A stretch of 64,000 bases of DNA from Bacillus sp. CECT 9360 (lineage in GTDB: Bacteria; Bacillota; Bacilli; Bacillales; DSM-1321). The stretch spans positions 62,001-126,000 of the forward strand of contig NZ_CAKKNA010000009.1 in assembly GCF_918741275.1 (NCBI RefSeq), given 5' to 3'. Shown here in pieces: positions 9,362-18,860 of this stretch. Both the position numbers and the translations under genes were made by a program. The notes under the pieces were generated by a model, which was not told the DNA's origin, ran no database searches, and saw nothing but the letters and a program-made list of their open reading frames with translations. Positions within the stretch are counted from its first letter, which is position 1. Every line of letters begins with the position of its first letter.

Positions 9362-9394
9362 AAAAACATTTAGGTGGTTTCCTAAATGTTTTTC
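9362..9394. terminator. Bidirectional hairpin between the dead activator and the right IS
   Basis: AAACATTTAGG (9364-9374) pairs with CCTAAATGTTT (9381-9391). Runs of A and T on the two sides allow termination in both directions, notably for the minus-strand transposase whose stop is at 9401. Confidence 0.65.
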
Positions 9395-9400
9395 TTAAGG

Positions 9401-10543
9401 CTATTTTTTTGGCACTTCATCAATCGAATTATACTTTCTTAGAATTTTTTGATCCTGATCTAATAAGAAGACTTGATTCTTAGCGTTGACATGGGCTGAA
9501 TGCCAGTATTTTGGCGAATAGGACAACACCGTACCCGACGATTTACTATAGAATGCATTTCGTGTAAAAATAAAATTTCTGCCAAGATATATGACTGGAA
9601 TATTAAAACGGTTTTGGACAGCATCCCTATTATCCCTTGGTGTGTAAAATTTAGAGTAATAGAACCCTTTTTCGTCGAAAAACATCGCTGCATCACCATT
9701 GTTTCCATTATTGAAGAGAATTTTGGCGTTTTCCAATTCAGACAGAGGACTCTCGCATTCATAGATCTTGTATTTCCCCTTATCCTTCACGGTGACGGAG
9801 CGAAGGTTCGGTTCTTCGATATACCTGTCTGCGAATTCTGACATGGAGACACGAACTCCTTGAACACAGATTTTTCGATTGGACTTGACAGCGGCAATGG
9901 CATGAAATCCTTTGGCGTTACAGGCATCAATCATTTTCCTGCTCGAGTACTAGCTGTCCATCAGCACATACACTTGTTCATCTTCGTTGGCAGGAAAGGC
10001 ATTCACGATTTCGATTGCTAGGCCATTCTTGCTTTTAAACGCAAGGCCGTGTTCCTGACAGTAGCCCTCCCGGAAATAAGGGCGGAAATCCCAGGCGAAG
10101 GAGAATCCTTCTGACACAACATGGGCGGTCACGAGACAATGCGACCAAACGCTTTTCCCTTCGGAATGGGAAAAGTGAAAATCCAGCCCTTCCATTTTTC
10201 TTGTGGAATGATCTTTATGACAGCCGGAATCATCGATAATGAGAAACAGAATGGGTCTCGTATCTCCTGCTTTCTGACGGGCCCGACGGATCAGGCTGAT
10301 GACACGATCCATTCGTCTCCGCTGAGCCCGGTTGACACATCAGGGTGATTCCTTTAGAAACCGGGTCATACAGCTGAGGTCACGGCTCTTTCCAGTATGT
10401 TCGCGAATTTCTGTGATCGTCTTTCGCCCTTCGCACAAAACGATGCTATGCATGATCGAAATAATGTGATTGAGTTGCGGTTTTGATAGGCACAGATTTA
10501 GGGAAAAAACGAACTTGACGATAGCCGAATAGAAAGATACCAT
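9401..10543 (-). pseudogene. Decayed IS4/IS701-like DDE transposase, right IS copy
   Basis: One continuous minus-strand frame of about 380 codons is broken by two in-frame stops. TGA near 10336 sits where the left copy has tryptophan (ESP-stop-C against ESPWC). TAG near 9949 follows VYVLMDS, where a tryptophan is expected (DS-stop-YSSRKM). Both fit single G-to-A changes of TGG. The first catalytic aspartate region (FLIIDDSGCHKDHSTRKMEG) and the second (VLMDS) survive. The frame opens at 10603, but alignment with the left copy suggests initiation at the ATG ending at 10543. The upstream terminal repeat is at 10678-10694; no matching inner end was found near 9300-9400. Confidence 0.85.
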
Positions 10544-10694
10544 GACCTTAAAGACATCTCCTTTTTTGTGATTTGGTTTGGGGTAGTAACCTTCCAATTC
10601 CACAATTAAAGGGATGTCATTCTTATTTTTATCAACTTTTCAAAACAAGTCATAAACCGTCAATTTTCACGACAATATTTTTGCAAGAGTCAAG

Positions 10695-10701
10695 TTATTT
10701 A
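10695..10701. repeat. Right copy of 7-bp direct repeat (candidate target-site duplication)
   Basis: TTATTTA directly follows the right terminal repeat and matches 331-337. On the minus strand it includes the ysdB stop codon, so the insertion fell exactly at the 3' end of ysdB. Confidence 0.6.
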
Positions 10702-11076
10702 CACTTTGTTAAGGTGATTTTTCCACTCTATTTTCGCGCTTGGATAGTGTTGGTTGATTGCGGATTCTATTTTCAATCGGTCTTCCTCATCCAGTTCATG
10801 AAGAGCTGAGGAATCTTTTAGCCAAATGAAGATAGAAACGACCTCGGAGGAATGATTCGGAGTACCTAAATACTTCTCTCCTTCAAAGAAGACGCCTCGA
10901 TAGGTAAGCAGGAAATTCTTCCGGGCATTTGAGATTTCATCGAGAAAATAAAATTTCCCTTGTGCCTGGGCAAGCTTGAGCTTGCGTTTGGGGTTTATAA
11001 AATACCTGATAGCAAAGTATACTAAAAAAATAATGAAAGCGAAAATGAACAATCTCATTAATAAGATCATGGGCAC
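10699..11076 (-). CDS. ysdB: YsdB-like sigma-W-dependent membrane-anchored protein
   Basis: The 125-residue protein has one N-terminal transmembrane segment (about 5-25) and then a soluble domain starting NPKRKL. It resembles B. subtilis YsdB in length, topology and the NPKRKL/AQ region, and it sits next to ysdC as in that genome. Function is not established. A textbook sigma-W promoter lies upstream, which places it in the cell-envelope stress response. Its stop codon falls in the 7-bp repeat bordering the mobile island, so the gene is intact but has lost its original downstream terminator to the other side of the island. Confidence 0.8.
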   Translation of the reverse strand: MPMILLMRLFIFAFIIFLVYFAIRYFINPKRKLKLAQAQGKFYFLDEISNARKNFLLTYRGVFFEGEKYLGTPNHSSEVVSIFIWLKDSSALHELDEEDRLKIESAINQHYPSAKIEWKNHLNKV

Positions 11077-11107
11077 ACCTTCTTATTTATATTCGTTATT
11101 TTCTATA

Positions 11108-11133
11108 TACGTTCCTCTTTTCAATTAGTTTCA
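11108..11133 (-). promoter_or_regulatory. Sigma-W promoter of ysdB
   Basis: On the minus strand TGAAAC (11133-11128) is followed after 16 bases by CGTA (11111-11108), the exact sigma-W consensus. The CGTA box lies about 32 bases before the start codon. Confidence 0.8.
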
Positions 11134-11182
11134 ATTATTTGATATAATTTCAGGGAGAGAAAATATAGAGAGTAGTGATGAT

Positions 11183-11677
11183 ATGGATACAGCTAAACTA
11201 TTTGAAATGCAGGCTGCGCTAGACCTGTATATTGAATCAGGGCATGATTTGGGCGACGAAGACTTGGTGGACAGAAAAATTCTGGCTCTTTTAGTGGAGC
11301 TCGGTGAATTGGCGAACGAAACAAGATGTTTTAAATTTTGGAGTTTGAAAGGACCATCCACCCTGGAAACAATTTTAGAGGAATATGTCGATGGAATTCA
11401 CTTTATCCTGTCGCTTGGTAACGAAGGAGGCTTTCAGCAAACGGTCTCGAAAATATCATCAAACGGCGGTAGCAGGACGGATTTAACCGCCCAGTTTTTG
11501 ACTTTGTATGAGGTGATTACAGCCTATCGCGCAAAGCAAAAGCCGGAAACGTATCAGAAGGTGTTTACTGAGTATCTGAATCTTGGAGAATTGCTTGGCT
11601 TTACGGCAAACGATGTAGAAACGGCCTATTTAGAAAAAAATAAGGTCAATTACGAAAGGCAAAGACAGGGGTATTAA
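11183..11677 (+). CDS. Dimeric dUTP diphosphatase (all-alpha NTP pyrophosphatase family)
   Basis: The 164-residue protein is all-helical and shows the metal-binding pattern of dimeric dUTPases/MazG-like enzymes: a glutamate cluster in LLVELGELANETR (about 36-48), then W in CFKFWS and EEYVDGIHF (about 70-78). It would hydrolyse dUTP to dUMP and pyrophosphate, keeping uracil out of DNA and supplying dTMP synthesis. A TATAAT-like -10 box lies at 11143-11148 and the ATG follows GAGAGTAGTGAT, a weak ribosome site. It is divergent from ysdB and precedes ysdC in the same direction, 51 bases apart. The chemistry is well supported; substrate preference within the family is less certain. Confidence 0.8.
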   Translation: MDTAKLFEMQAALDLYIESGHDLGDEDLVDRKILALLVELGELANETRCFKFWSLKGPSTLETILEEYVDGIHFILSLGNEGGFQQTVSKISSNGGSRTDLTAQFLTLYEVITAYRAKQKPETYQKVFTEYLNLGELLGFTANDVETAYLEKNKVNYERQRQGY

Positions 11678-11728
11678 TATTCATTGTGTATAATAATAGT
11701 AATGGAATATATATAAGGAGGCATTTTG

Positions 11729-12814
11729 GTGACGAACTTAGATGAGACGTTAAAGATGTTGAAAGATCTTACGGATGCCAAGGGAATTCCCGGCAATGAG
11801 AGCGAAGTAAGAGAGGTCATGAAAGAATACATAACACCTTATGCGGATGAAATGACTACAGATGGCCTAGGAAGCTTAATCGCAAAAAAGAGCGGGCAGG
11901 AAAACGGCCCAAAAATTGTCGTCACCGGACATCTCGATGAAGTTGGCTTTATGGTGACTCAGATTGACGATAAAGGATTTTTGCGTTTTCAGCCTGTGGG
12001 CGGCTGGTGGTCTCAGGTTATGCTTGCACAACGCGTGACAATTGTTACTAGAAAAGGCGATATCACCGGTATCATCGGCTCCAAGCCGCCTCATATCCTT
12101 ACAGCGGAAGCCAGAAAAAAACCGGTGGAAATCAAGGATATGTTTATCGATATCGGTGCAACGAACATGGAAGAAGCTGAGGATTGGGGAATTCGTCCGG
12201 GAGACATGGTCGTACCTTATTTTGAATTTACGGTCATGAATAACGAAAAGATGCTGTTGGCAAAAGCATGGGATAACCGTATTGGCTGTGCGATTGCCAT
12301 TGACGTATTAAAACAATTGCAAGAAACCAATCATCCAAACGTCGTGTATGGTGTCGGGGCCGTACAAGAAGAAGTGGGACTTCGCGGGGCACGTACTTCC
12401 ACCTTTAAAATCCAGCCTGACATCGGTTTGGCGGTGGATGTCGGTGTTGCGGGGGATACGCCGGGTGTTTCGGAGCGCGAGGCCCAAGGGAAAATGGGCA
12501 AGGGTCCGCAAATCGTCATTTATGATGCATCCATGGTATCACACAAAGGTTTGAGAGATTTTGTAACGGACACAGCGGATGAACATAATATCCCCTATCA
12601 GTACGAGGCCATGCCGGGTGGCGGAACAGATGCTGGCTCGATTCATGTAACAGCGAATGGTGTACCGTCACTTTCCATCACGATTCCGACAAGATACATC
12701 CATTCTAACGCTGCCATGCTCCACCGCGATGATTATGAGAACACCATTAAATTGATCGTGGAAGTCATTAAAAAGCTTGATCGTGAAACGGTAGATAAGA
12801 TTACGTTTGAATAA
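11729..12814 (+). CDS. ysdC: M42-family glutamyl aminopeptidase/cellulase-like metalloprotein YsdC
   Basis: The 361-residue protein closely follows B. subtilis YsdC from [20 protein letters not shown] onward. Metal and catalytic motifs of M42 tetrahedral aminopeptidases are visible: [11 protein letters not shown] (HxD), [10 protein letters not shown] (bridging aspartate), [10 protein letters not shown] (catalytic and metal glutamates), [10 protein letters not shown] and a late HSNAAMLH. It probably trims peptides in the cytosol. GTG at 11729 is preferred over TTG at 11726 because AAGGAGG at 11715-11721 gives seven rather than four bases of spacing. A strong terminator follows, so it ends this transcript. 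Confidence 0.9.
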   Translation: MTNLDETLKMLKDLTDAKGIPGNESEVREVMKEYITPYADEMTTDGLGSLIAKKSGQENGPKIVVTGHLDEVGFMVTQIDDKGFLRFQPVGGWWSQVMLAQRVTIVTRKGDITGIIGSKPPHILTAEARKKPVEIKDMFIDIGATNMEEAEDWGIRPGDMVVPYFEFTVMNNEKMLLAKAWDNRIGCAIAIDVLKQLQETNHPNVVYGVGAVQEEVGLRGARTSTFKIQPDIGLAVDVGVAGDTPGVSEREAQGKMGKGPQIVIYDASMVSHKGLRDFVTDTADEHNIPYQYEAMPGGGTDAGSIHVTANGVPSLSITIPTRYIHSNAAMLHRDDYENTIKLIVEVIKKLDRETVDKITFE

Positions 12815-12822
12815 TTTTTACA

Positions 12823-12855
12823 AAATGGGCCTCTTAACTAATAGGCCCATTTTTA
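12823..12855 (+). terminator. Rho-independent terminator of ysdC
   Basis: AAATGGGCCT and AGGCCCATTT form a 10-bp stem followed by TTAA. Confidence 0.85.
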
Positions 12856-12899
12856 ATGCGTATAGATAATCAGGAAATGATTATTATCGTCTTTTCCCC

Positions 12900-12924
12900 G
12901 TTTAAGAGAACACGAGAAGGGTAT
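12900..12924 (+). promoter_or_regulatory. Sigma-B promoter of the stress-protein gene
   Basis: GTTTAA (12900-12905) and GGGTAT (12919-12924) are separated by 13 bases, matching the general-stress sigma-B consensus. The boxes lie 55 bases before the coding start, just in front of a YflT-type stress gene. Confidence 0.85.
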
Positions 12925-12978
12925 ATTCTATACATAACACTAAACATTACGCTAACCCGATGAAGGAGGAGCTTAAAT

Positions 12979-13578
12979 ATGGAAAAGACAGTATATGGAG
13001 TTTTTGAATCAAGCCATGAGGTTATGCAAGCTATTAATGCTCTTAAGGCGAAAGGTTACGACGGAGATGATATTACCGTTGTCGCGGACAAGGAAGAGAA
13101 ACTGGAATTTGCCGATTATAACCAAACTGCAGATGTGAAAACCGCAACCACTACAACAGAAGAGGACTCGTTCATGGATAAGGTGATGAGATTCTTGATG
13201 AATGAAGGAACGACAAACCTTGAGGACAGGCTGGGAGATTACGGCTTCTCGGATACTGAAGCTTCGGAATATGTGAATGACGTGGAAAACGGCAAGATTT
13301 TAGTCCTGCTAGATTCTGATAAAGACCGGGCTGTCCGGGAGAGCTTTTATTCGGACCATCCTTCTCCACCGATTTTTGAAACGGAAGGAATGACCGGAAT
13401 TGATACGTCCGGACTAACGAATAATCCAGACCCTAACTTGTTCCCTGATGGAACAGCGGCAATTAAGGAGACAACTGGTGACCTGGCAGGAAAAGAAGGT
13501 ACGCAATTAGATGAAGACGGGAATCCGATCGTCTATGATGAGCAATTGAAAAATAGAATCGATACAGACAAGTTGTAA
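12979..13578 (+). CDS. YflT-type general stress protein
   Basis: The 199-residue protein starts with the YflT/17M heat-stress domain (MEKTVYGVFESSHEVMQAI, residues about 1-105). A long acidic, probably flexible tail rich in Asp, Thr and Gly follows and is longer than in short YflT proteins of about 115 residues. Its biochemical role is unknown; relatives are induced by heat, salt and ethanol. AAGGAGGAG precedes the ATG. The sigma-B promoter upstream strongly supports general-stress control. It is monocistronic, with a terminator that also covers the 3' end of convergent sspI. Confidence 0.85.
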   Translation: MEKTVYGVFESSHEVMQAINALKAKGYDGDDITVVADKEEKLEFADYNQTADVKTATTTTEEDSFMDKVMRFLMNEGTTNLEDRLGDYGFSDTEASEYVNDVENGKILVLLDSDKDRAVRESFYSDHPSPPIFETEGMTGIDTSGLTNNPDPNLFPDGTAAIKETTGDLAGKEGTQLDEDGNPIVYDEQLKNRIDTDKL

Positions 13579-13581
13579 AAG

Positions 13582-13615
13582 AAAAGCAATAGCCACAAGC
13601 GGCTATTGCTTTTTT
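13582..13615. terminator. Bidirectional terminator between the stress gene and sspI
   Basis: AAAAGCAATAGCC (13582-13594) pairs with GGCTATTGCTTTT (13601-13613) and is followed by TT. The last codons of sspI lie inside the right arm. Confidence 0.85.
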
Positions 13616-13815
13616 AAAGCATCTTCCAGGGTTTGGAGCATCTCAGTTCTTTCTTGTTCGGATGCATGCTGCCAGATTACTTCAAATAAAACGCCAAGAC
13701 CGGGAAGCATTTTTTCTTCGCCGTTTTGGATCGCATCAACAATCGTATCTTCAAGCTGTTCCTGGGAATTGCCCGAAACGTTGTCAATAATAGCAGTTCG
13801 AAGATTTAAGTTCAT
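13603..13815 (-). CDS. sspI: Small acid-soluble spore protein SspI
   Basis: The 70-residue protein matches the SspI family: [15 protein letters not shown] at the start, then an acidic middle and a helical end (TLEDALKKQ). It is a minor spore-core protein expected to be made in the forespore. AGGAGG lies eight bases before the ATG. The neighbourhood sspI-ysgA-pheS is conserved in Bacillus. I looked for a clear sigma-G promoter upstream and could not fix one with confidence. Its 3' end shares a terminator with the convergent stress gene. Confidence 0.92.
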   Translation of the reverse strand: MNLNLRTAIIDNVSGNSQEQLEDTIVDAIQNGEEKMLPGLGVLFEVIWQHASEQERTEMLQTLEDALKKQ

Positions 13816-13939
13816 CGTCTTTCCTCCTATAAAATCATGATTGACTCATATGACTATCATTTCACGATTCGGCGTGTATTATGTATCTGGATTACGTTAT
13901 AATAGGGAAATCAGTGAAGGAATGAAGGAGAGTCCACCG

Positions 13940-14695
13940 TTGAAGTATATTGAAAGTGCTAAAAACCCAAAGGTTAAGCAATGGAAAAAGCTTTTAACGA
14001 AAAAAGAACGTGATAAAGCAGGTAGATTTTTAGTCGAAGGCTTCCATCTCGTCGAAGAAGCGTTAAACGAAGGCAATCTTGTCCTGGAGGTCATTGTAAG
14101 TGAGGATGCAGAATTGCCCGTGCATTTCAAGCTTGAAGGCATAGAAGTGATTAATGCGGCCAATGATGTCCTGAAAGCCATTTCCGATACCGAGACACCC
14201 CAAGGGATTGCAGCAGTTTGTGAACAAAGAAACGTAACCTTTGAAGACATTAATCCGGAAAAGGTGCTGATTATTGACGCGGTTCAGGATCCCGGCAATA
14301 TCGGCACGATGATCCGGACGGCGGATGCCGCCGGTATAGATGCTGTAATCCTCGGAGAAGGATGTGCAGATCCTTACAACCCAAAGGTGATCCGTTCAAC
14401 ACAGGGCAGCTTGTTTCACATACCGGTGATAAAAGGAAATCTAGACGATATGATTGACCAGCTAAAAAACAGGGACATCCCGGTGTATGGCACGGCGCTC
14501 GAGAATTCGGTGCCTTTTGAAAATGTGAAAAAAGCTCAATCATATGCTTTGCTTGTGGGCAATGAAGGGCAGGGTGTAAATATTGACCTGCTTACTAAAA
14601 CGACACAAAATCTGTATATCCCGATTTACGGAAAAAGTGAATCATTGAATGTAGCGATAGCGGCCGGAATTTTACTGTATCACCTCCGGAAATAG
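13940..14695 (+). CDS. ysgA: SpoU-family RNA 2'-O-ribose methyltransferase YsgA
   Basis: The 251-residue protein is a SPOUT/TrmH-type methyltransferase. It has an N-terminal substrate-binding domain (about 1-95) and a C-terminal knot domain with DAVQDPGNIGTMIRTADAAG (motif 1), LVGNEGQGV (motif 2) and PIYGKSESLNVAIAAGILLYH (motif 3). It would methylate a ribose in rRNA using S-adenosylmethionine. The TTG at 13940 is chosen because AAGGAG at 13925-13930 fits and the protein then begins KYIESAKNPKVKQW like B. subtilis YsgA. A -10-like TATAAT lies at 13898-13903. The earlier ATG of the same frame gives a 33-residue extension without family support. Confidence 0.88.
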   Translation: MKYIESAKNPKVKQWKKLLTKKERDKAGRFLVEGFHLVEEALNEGNLVLEVIVSEDAELPVHFKLEGIEVINAANDVLKAISDTETPQGIAAVCEQRNVTFEDINPEKVLIIDAVQDPGNIGTMIRTADAAGIDAVILGEGCADPYNPKVIRSTQGSLFHIPVIKGNLDDMIDQLKNRDIPVYGTALENSVPFENVKKAQSYALLVGNEGQGVNIDLLTKTTQNLYIPIYGKSESLNVAIAAGILLYHLRK

Positions 14696-14738
14696 GAACT
14701 ATGGCAGCGAGTTCATTCATATAAGTACTAAAGTCAAA

Positions 14739-14767
14739 TTGAAAACATAATGAAAATATACTATAAT
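14739..14767 (+). promoter_or_regulatory. Sigma-A promoter of pheST
   Basis: TTGAAA (14739-14744), a 17-base spacer and TATAAT (14762-14767) lie just upstream of the T-box leader. Confidence 0.75.
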
Positions 14768-15010
14768 AAAACATACATTTTAATAAAAGAAAGACGTTGA
14801 CAGAGAAGAGTAGCTTAAGATATCCGTTACAGGAAAAAAATGCCCCGACTGCAAGCATTTTTACGGCGCTGTTTAAGTGAATTCACCTCTCGAGTCGGCA
14901 TCGGGATGATTGCGCGGCAATCGAAAGATGCATCGGTGAAAAACCGTTATCGAAAATGAAGTGGGCACAGTTATTAAAAGAAAAGAAAGATTACTTTTCA
15001 ATTTTGAAAG

Positions 15011-15113
15011 TTGTCTAGCTCCAGCGCCTAGCCCCTCGAGGTCTCCCTACAGAAGGCAGAGAACGCCTTCCTGCGGGATATGTCGGGGCTGACCAAGGCG
15101 CTTGCGCTTTTCT
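15011..15113. repeat. Imperfect inverted repeat of a dispersed Bacillaceae type inside the T-box leader
   Basis: The block starts TTGTCTAGCTCCAGCGCCTA and ends AAGGCGCTTGCGCTTTTC. Its outer arms pair (CAGCGCCT with AGGCGCTT, AGCCCC with GGGGCT). It resembles an intergenic repeat I recall as abundant in several Bacillaceae genomes. It lies between GGCACA (14964-14969) and TGTGCC (15115-15120), which pair, so it would sit in the loop of a helix just 5' of the antiterminator. Confidence 0.6.
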
Positions 15114-15147
15114 GTGTGCCAATAAGGGTGGTACCGCGATACATATA

Positions 15148-15178
15148 CCTCGTCCCTTTTTAGGGGACGGGTTTTTTT
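15148..15178 (+). terminator. Terminator of the pheST T-box leader
   Basis: CTCGTCCC pairs with GGGGACGGG and is followed by seven T. The left arm overlaps the region needed for the antiterminator. Confidence 0.85.
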
Positions 15179-15222
15179 GGTAGAAAGGAAGTATAAACTT
15201 TCATTTCTGCATAAAGGCAACT

Positions 15223-15271
15223 ACGTCTCTGCCTTCGCCTTAAAAGGCTCGTCAATCGACGAGTTTTCTTT
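15223..15271 (+). repeat. 49-bp dispersed repeat with hairpin, copy A (before pheS)
   Basis: It begins ACGTCTCTGCCTTCGCC and ends in the hairpin CTCGTC-AATC-GACGAG followed by TTTTCTTT. It matches 32326-32374 before uvrC at 48 of 49 positions. Confidence 0.75.
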
Positions 15272-15306
15272 ATGTTCACTAAAAATAATTTCAAGGAGGA
15301 ATTAAC

Positions 15307-16344
15307 ATGCAGGAACGTCTACATGAACTGCAGGAAGAAGCGCTGGAAAAGGTTGCGGCGGCTTCTGATTTAAAAGCTTTGAATGATATTCGTGTTGCTT
15401 ACTTAGGAAAAAAGGGTCCGATTACCGAGGTGCTCCGTGGAATGGGCAAGCTTTCCGCAGAAGAACGTCCAAAAATTGGTGCCTTGGCAAACGAAGTTCG
15501 TGAGGCAATTGCGGCTAAAATCGGGGAAAAACAAAACGCTCTTGAAGCGGCGGCAGTCAATGAAAAGCTTGCAACAGAAAAGATTGATGTCACATTGCCG
15601 GGTCGTCCGGTCAAAAAAGGAAACCATCATCCGCTGACAAGAATCGTCGAGGAAATCGAAGACTTATTCATCGGGATGGGTTATACAGTCGCTGAAGGCC
15701 CTGAAGTGGAAACAGATTACTACAACTTCGAAGCCCTCAATCTGCCAAAAGGCCATCCGGCACGTGATATGCAGGATTCCTTTTATATTACGGAAGAGAT
15801 CTTAATGCGGACCCACACATCTCCTGTACAGGCAAGGACTATGGGAATGCATGAAGGCAAAGGGCCGGTTAAAATCATCTGTCCTGGTAAGGTATACCGC
15901 CGTGATAATGATGATGCGACACATTCCCATCAATTTATGCAGATTGAGGGATTGTTGGTCGATGAAAACATCCGCATGAGCGACCTTAAGGGAACGCTCG
16001 AAGTGTTTGCGAAGAAAATGTTCGGCCAGGACCGGGACATTCGGCTTCGTCCAAGCTTCTTCCCATTCACTGAACCATCTGTCGAGATGGATATATCTTG
16101 TAAAATCTGCGGCGGATCAGGCTGCAATGTTTGTAAAGGTACGGGCTGGATCGAAATTCTAGGCGCAGGCATGGTTCATCCAAATGTTCTTGAAATGGCA
16201 GGATTTGATTCTAAGAAATATTCAGGATTTGCTTTCGGTATGGGCGCGGAACGTATTGCGATGCTGAAATATGGTGTGGATGATATCCGTCATTTCTATA
16301 CAGACGACATTCGTTTCTTGAAACAATTCCATCGTCACGAATAA
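15307..16344 (+). CDS. pheS: Phenylalanyl-tRNA synthetase alpha subunit
   Basis: The 345-residue subunit charges tRNA-Phe together with PheT as an alpha2-beta2 enzyme. An N-terminal helical coiled coil (about 1-95) binds tRNA. The class II catalytic core follows with [14 protein letters not shown] and [10 protein letters not shown] (motif 2 region) and [17 protein letters not shown] (motif 3). [18 protein letters not shown] cysteine cluster near 262-278 is common in this family. AAGGAGG precedes the ATG. Expression is under the T-box leader just upstream; pheT follows 41 bases later. Confidence 0.97.
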   Translation: MQERLHELQEEALEKVAAASDLKALNDIRVAYLGKKGPITEVLRGMGKLSAEERPKIGALANEVREAIAAKIGEKQNALEAAAVNEKLATEKIDVTLPGRPVKKGNHHPLTRIVEEIEDLFIGMGYTVAEGPEVETDYYNFEALNLPKGHPARDMQDSFYITEEILMRTHTSPVQARTMGMHEGKGPVKIICPGKVYRRDNDDATHSHQFMQIEGLLVDENIRMSDLKGTLEVFAKKMFGQDRDIRLRPSFFPFTEPSVEMDISCKICGGSGCNVCKGTGWIEILGAGMVHPNVLEMAGFDSKKYSGFAFGMGAERIAMLKYGVDDIRHFYTDDIRFLKQFHRHE

Positions 16345-16385
16345 ACGATAAAACAAAAACGTAATTTCCTTAAGGAGGACCAACC

Positions 16386-18800
16386 ATGTTTGTTTCCTAT
16401 AAATGGCTGCAGGATTATGTGGATCTTTCCGGCATTACTGCGGATGAGCTTGCCGAAAAGATTACCAAAAGCGGCATTGAAGTCGAAGGGGTAGAAAAGA
16501 AAAGTGAAGGCTTGAAAGGTGTCGTCATCGGCCACGTTTTGGAACGGGAACAGCACCCGAATGCTGATAAATTAAATAAATGCCTTGTCGATATCGGCGA
16601 GGAAAACCCTGTGCAAATCATCTGTGGCGCACCGAACGTAGATAAAGGCCAAAAAGTAGCAGTGGCAACGGTCGGCGCTGTCCTTCCGGGCAACTTTAAA
16701 ATCAAAAAAGCAAAGCTGCGCGGCGAAGAATCTCACGGAATGATCTGTTCGCTTCAGGAGCTCGGAATCGAAGCAAAGCTGGTGGCAAAAGAATTTTCTA
16801 CGGGCATTTATGTGTTCCCGAATGATGCGACAGTCGGCGAGAATGCGTTCGAATACCTTGGCTTGAATGATGAGGTGCTTGAACTCAGCTTGACACCGAA
16901 CCGGTCTGATTGCTTAAGTATGCTTGGCGTAGCATTTGAAGTTGCCGCGATTCTCGGGCGTGAAGTGAAGTGGCCTGAAATCAATTCTTCTGAGGCTAAC
17001 GAGAAAGCTTCAGACTATTTGAGCTTAAAAGTGGTCGCGAAAGAAGATAACCCGCTGTATGTAGCAAAAGTGATTAAAAATGTGAAAATCGGACCTTCGC
17101 CGCTATGGATGCAAGCGCGTCTCATGGCAAGTGGAATCCGACCGCACAATAATATTGTCGATATCACGAACTATATTTTGCTGGAATACGGACAGCCGCT
17201 CCATGCGTTTGATTATGAGCGCATCGGTACGAAGGAAATTGTTGTCCGCAGGGCAAACGACCAAGAGAAAATCACGACACTAGACGATGCGGAAAGAACA
17301 TTGTTCCAGGATCATTTAGTCATCACAAATGGCAAAGAACCGATCGCTTTAGCCGGCGTCATGGGCGGAGCCAATTCAGAGGTTGGCAGCGATACGACAA
17401 CCGTTGTTCTGGAAGCAGCTTATTTCTCCGGAGCGGTTGTAAGAAAAGCTTCTAAAGATCACGGACTGCGCAGTGAAGCGAGCGCACGCTTTGAAAAGGG
17501 TGTTGATCCGAATCGAGTCCGCCAGGCAGCCGAACGCGCAGCTGAATTAATGGCCCGATACGGAGGCGGTACGGTTCTAGCGGGTGCTGCAGAAGTGGAT
17601 ACATTGACAATCGAACCTGCCGTTGTCTCTGTCACCCTTGATAAAATCAATGCGCTTCTTGGAACAGAGCTTGTGGTTTCAGAGGTTGAGAATATATTCA
17701 AAAGATTACAATTCGAGGTAAGTTTGGAACAGGACGAATTTACAGTAACTGTTCCAACCCGTCGCGGCGATATTACCATAGATGCAGACCTGGTCGAGGA
17801 AGTGGCCCGTTTATACGGCTATGATAACCTTCCAACAACGCTACCAATTGGGGCTGCCATACCGGGAAAGCTGACAGCATATCAGCAAAAACGCCGCCAG
17901 GTACGTAAGGTGCTCGAAGGCGCTGGCCTTTACCAGGCAGTCACCTATTCATTAACTAGTAAAGAAAAAGCATCCCAATTTGCTTTGGAAAAACAAGAAT
18001 CGATCAGCCTTGCGATGCCGATGAGTGAAGAGCGCAGCCAGCTCCGCTTAAGCATCGTTCCACAGCTTTTGGAAGTGCTGAAATATAATATTGCCCGCCA
18101 GAGCGAATCGGTTGCGCTTTATGAAATCGGCTCAGTATTCTTGAAAAGAGATGGAGCAGATCTGCCTGAGGAAAGAGAGCATTTGGCAGGGGCTATAACC
18201 GGTCTATGGGAGTCCCACCTGTGGCAGGGCGAAAAAAAACCGGTAGACTTTTTCGTGGCCAAAGGTGTGTTAGAGACTGTTTTTGGTACACTGGGACTGA
18301 CAGATAAAATCGTATATCGACAGGCAGAGATCGAGGGTATGCATCCGGGGCGTACAGCTGAGCTTCTGCTGGATGATGAAGTGATTGGCTTCATCGGCCA
18401 AGTTCATCCGATCGTCCAAAAAGAACTCGACTTGAAAGAGACATATGCATTCGAGCTTTCATTCAAAGCGCTTGGTGAAGCGGAAACAGAGCCAATCCAG
18501 TATGAAACGATTCCCCGGTTTCCATCGATTACCCGGGATATCGCCCTTGTGGTAGACAAGGAAACAGTTGTCGGAGACATCCAGAAGATGATAACAGAAG
18601 CCGGCGGCAAGTTATTGAAAGAAGTGGGCGTTTTCGATTTATATGAAGGAGAACGCATGGAACCGGGCAAGAAGTCGATTGCCTATTCTCTCAAATACTT
18701 TGATCCGGAGCGTACACTCACAGATGAAGAGGTAACAAAAGCTCATGATCGAGTGTTGCAGGCTGTGAAGGAAAAAGCGGGAGCGGAATTACGCGGTTAA
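16386..18800 (+). CDS. pheT: Phenylalanyl-tRNA synthetase beta subunit
   Basis: The 804-residue subunit has the usual order of domains: an N-terminal region with an EMAPII-like tRNA-binding fold (about 40-150, [18 protein letters not shown]), the B3/B4 editing domain (about 210-385), B5 (about 405-480), a catalytic-like core, and a C-terminal anticodon-binding ferredoxin-like domain ([16 protein letters not shown] onward). Length is typical. AAGGAGGACCAACC precedes the ATG. It is co-transcribed with pheS and ends at a strong bidirectional hairpin shared with convergent rnhC. Confidence 0.97.
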   Translation: MFVSYKWLQDYVDLSGITADELAEKITKSGIEVEGVEKKSEGLKGVVIGHVLEREQHPNADKLNKCLVDIGEENPVQIICGAPNVDKGQKVAVATVGAVLPGNFKIKKAKLRGEESHGMICSLQELGIEAKLVAKEFSTGIYVFPNDATVGENAFEYLGLNDEVLELSLTPNRSDCLSMLGVAFEVAAILGREVKWPEINSSEANEKASDYLSLKVVAKEDNPLYVAKVIKNVKIGPSPLWMQARLMASGIRPHNNIVDITNYILLEYGQPLHAFDYERIGTKEIVVRRANDQEKITTLDDAERTLFQDHLVITNGKEPIALAGVMGGANSEVGSDTTTVVLEAAYFSGAVVRKASKDHGLRSEASARFEKGVDPNRVRQAAERAAELMARYGGGTVLAGAAEVDTLTIEPAVVSVTLDKINALLGTELVVSEVENIFKRLQFEVSLEQDEFTVTVPTRRGDITIDADLVEEVARLYGYDNLPTTLPIGAAIPGKLTAYQQKRRQVRKVLEGAGLYQAVTYSLTSKEKASQFALEKQESISLAMPMSEERSQLRLSIVPQLLEVLKYNIARQSESVALYEIGSVFLKRDGADLPEEREHLAGAITGLWESHLWQGEKKPVDFFVAKGVLETVFGTLGLTDKIVYRQAEIEGMHPGRTAELLLDDEVIGFIGQVHPIVQKELDLKETYAFELSFKALGEAETEPIQYETIPRFPSITRDIALVVDKETVVGDIQKMITEAGGKLLKEVGVFDLYEGERMEPGKKSIAYSLKYFDPERTLTDEEVTKAHDRVLQAVKEKAGAELRG

Positions 18801-18803
18801 ACC

Positions 18804-18860
18804 AAAAGGTGACAGGAATCATCCATTTTATGGATGGTTTCTGTCACCTTTATATTTTTT
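18804..18860. terminator. Bidirectional terminator between pheT and rnhC
   Basis: AAAGGTGACAG near 18805 pairs with CTGTCACCTTT ending at 18851, continued by an inner ATCCAT/ATGGAT stem, and T-rich sequence follows. The rnhC stop codon lies inside it. Confidence 0.85.

Larger units (their letters stand above)
338..10694. mobile_element. Fossil composite transposon carrying a ureide/hydantoin gene cluster
   Basis: The left end (338-354, CTTGAGTCTTGCAAAAA) and the right end (10678-10694, read on the minus strand as CTTGACTCTTGCAAAAA) match at 16 of 17 positions in inverted orientation. Each is the upstream end of a decayed IS copy encoding a related DDE transposase, and a 7-bp direct repeat flanks the block. 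The cargo is a regulator, an ABC importer, three metabolic enzymes and a broken sigma-54 activator. Both transposases are dead, so the element is probably immobile. Composite movement is inferred; the repeats are seen directly. Confidence 0.7.
14775..15180 (+). ncRNA. T-box riboswitch leader, phenylalanine specifier
   Basis: Stem I starts near 14800 with GAGA and AGTAG, and CTTAA pairs with TTAAG on the return strand. The specifier loop then reads GAA-TTC with TTC at 14882-14884, the phenylalanine codon. The conserved T-box AAGGGTGGTACCGCG is at 15124-15138; its TGGT bulge suits the A discriminator expected in tRNA-Phe. A terminator follows. Uncharged tRNA-Phe should switch the leader to antitermination and raise pheST expression. 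Between the specifier domain and the T-box sits an extra 100-bp repeat. Confidence 0.92.
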